From Nemertoderma westbladi (taxonomy: Eukaryota; Xenacoelomorpha; Nemertodermatida; Nemertodermatidae), in the NCBI GenBank assembly GCA_032718475.1, contig JAUCBJ010008020.1, positions 1 to 31,598 on the forward strand: a stretch of DNA of 31,598 nucleotides, written 5' to 3'. A program made the translations under genes and the position numbers. The notes below the pieces were generated by a model. It saw only the letters and a program-made list of their open reading frames with translations, searched no databases and was not told the origin of the DNA. This document shows positions 29,801 to 31,598 of this stretch, piece by piece. How positions within the stretch are numbered: position 1 is the stretch's first letter; each line of letters opens with the position of its first letter.

Positions 29801-31598
29801 CGCCAAAACAATTACTTCATTACCCATTGCATCATGATTTCAACTGAATCGGAAACACAACAGGCCCATATGTAATAGACGAACTCAAGTAATGAAATAA
29901 TAATACGCAAGGCCGGAATCCACTGGGAAAATTCCTGAACATATAACATTTTTACTCCTATGGGCCTACTGTATAAAAGAGTAAATGACCCATCAAACAA
30001 ATAGAATCACACAGTTTAGGCTGATAAAATTTAAATTTAAAAATAAGTCTCCACACATTAGTATAGGCCTACCTACGTAGACAGTGTTTCAGTGATCATA
30101 AATGTCATAATCCCGGTTTGTTTTTGTAATTGAATATACTTCTACCAGTTTTCACACATCTTCTTTAACAACAATCAACACCAACTTTCCAAGTTAAAAA
30201 AAGTAAATTTTCTTCGGCCGCTATGCCAGGGATTACGCACAAAGTCTGACGACTTATTTCCAGTGCGGTCGCCCCAGAACTTTACTCCCCAGAGGAAACT
30301 CCAGTACTCATTTAGCTACCACTTCAGGATGCAAGGCAGAGAAGCGCCCTGGCTTATTTTAGTGGCATATTAAGTTATTCACTAAAGTAGTTAACATAGA
30401 TTGATAGAAAATATTGATAGAAAAGATTGATAAAAAAAACAAAAAAATTGATAATTCAACAATTCAACTTGAAATTCAACTCAATCCTGATTGGTGCTTT
30501 TCTTTTCATTTCTTTATGTTAGTCCTAGAATATCGATATAAATGCCGTAAATTGTATCTTTTCACTTTGCTAAATGTAATTCAGACGACCAGGCTCGCCA
30601 CTAGCATATTTAATTGCTAACTTAGCCAACAGTTGATGTCGTCAGCTACTATGAACTAACTTAACTATTTAAATGTTTTTTAAGTTCGTAATTATTTGAT
30701 ACGATGATGATGAAATAAATAAACTTGAAACTTGGTCATCATTAAAAGATCTCATAAACCCCATTAAAGACACTATGATTCTTCGGTGACCTGGGCACGT
30801 AAGATCATTTATTATACTTCCAATTTTATGATTTTATTACGTTTTCTAATTAAAAAACGCTGTGAAAAAAATACTTCTTTAATAAAAAAAATACATCTTT
30901 TTCAAAATTATATTTCAACTTTCGAGATTTTGCACTCTGATACTGAATCTTTAGATTGCATTCTTTGGTATGTTTGAATATACAGTAACAGTAATAGATA
31001 TAGATACCATTCACAGTTATAGGTCTATACTGTAGTACTGTGGCTATAAATAATCTAAGCCAAATTACAAAATAACGCGATAAGAAGTACAGTAAAAACT
31101 ATTTACATACTTGTGTGAAAAGTAGCACTTTACAGTGTTGATCCGAGTGGCTTTGTTACACGAACGAACGTTAGTGAGTGAGTGAAAATAAAGCCACGAG
31201 GATCAGGTACATATACATTATAAGTGATAGAAAGTGCACAGCACAAAGTTGCTGTATAATTAAATGTAAAAATGACATGAATTATGTTATATAAATAAGT
31301 TAGCTTATATTTATGGTGGCGTTTGGAGCCATGTTAATAATATAGCTACTGCTATTAATAGCTATACCCCGCCTACCGGTAGGTAATGCAGTAGGCCTAT
31401 CTGGCTGTCAGGCAAATTTCCACCTATTGTTTACGTGGTAACCAATGACGGCGTTAAGTAATGTCCACCACAGTAAGAGGACATTACTTAACTGATAACA
31501 CCAAATACAATGCTAAATGTACAGGCCAATACAATGCTGTAATGTTGTTCGCGCTTTCAGACCTTTGGCAGTTTAACCCACCAAATTAAGATGTCTTC
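29801..31598. other. Unassigned AT-rich flank
   Basis: No gene is supported. A more balanced, repeat-like patch lies at about 30214-30360. A small stem pairs 31139-31154 with about 31192-31207 (TGATCCGAGTGGCTTT and AAAGCCACGAGGATCA). The last ~55 bases (31545-31598) are the inverse of 976-1029 and run off the window. Confidence 0.5.
31453..31492. repeat. Perfect 14-bp hairpin
   Basis: GTTAAGTAATGTCC (31453-31466) and GGACATTACTTAAC (31479-31492) are exact inverses around a 12-base loop. Confidence 0.85.

Noticed and set aside
28705-29827. Long minus-strand open frames (343 and 368 residues) as a repeat protein gene
   Set aside because: All three frames are open simultaneously because a 29-base unit without minus-strand stops is repeated. 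No start context, splice sites or non-repeat domain.

Overview
This is animal nuclear DNA. The evidence is one intron-containing C2H2 zinc-finger gene with phase-compatible splice sites, non-LTR reverse transcriptase relics, a pogo/Tigger-type DNA transposon, and a sea of non-autonomous inverted-repeat elements and tandem arrays in AT-rich sequence. The texture (very dense small DNA transposons, many short palindromes, a recurrent TAGGCCTA 8-mer) suggests a marine invertebrate, but the species cannot be fixed from the sequence.

Layout. 1-1029 is unassigned noncoding DNA. 1030-4525 (copy A) and 7272-10793 (copy B) are a direct duplication of about 3.5 kb at roughly 99% identity. Between the copies sits a 2.6-kb pogo-like element (4532-7110) with CCGGCTGACC ends, TA flanks and a transposase broken by one frameshift. 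Each copy holds the left end of a transposon starting CAGTCGG, a LINE 3' fragment, and a poly-G-ended element inserted into that LINE tail. Copy B continues to the right end of the CAGTCGG transposon at 11199.

Four transposons (7638-11199, 11320-12164, 13930-16690, 17024-19022) begin CAGTCGG or CAGTAGG, end with the inverse, and are each flanked by an exact 5-bp target duplication (ACTGC, TTAAT, CCAAT, AAAAT). Each carries its own short palindrome repeated near both ends. None encodes a recognisable transposase. I consider this group the most interesting content of the window.

The only convincing host gene is the zinc-finger protein at 19336-23316. It has two coding exons, a 2.56-kb intron and about 473 residues: a novel-looking N-terminal region followed by eight C2H2 fingers. 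One CAGTAGG transposon ends 313 bp before its start codon. An 888-bp near-perfect foldback element starts 113 bp after its stop codon and holds the first AATAAA.

Downstream are an inverted-repeat-bounded cassette (24421-27187) containing reverse transcriptase fragments on both strands, a possible LTR remnant (27251-28544), a 29-bp tandem array of about 33 units (28823-29800), and unassigned AT-rich DNA to the end. Apart from the zinc-finger gene, most long open frames are by-products of tandem repeats.
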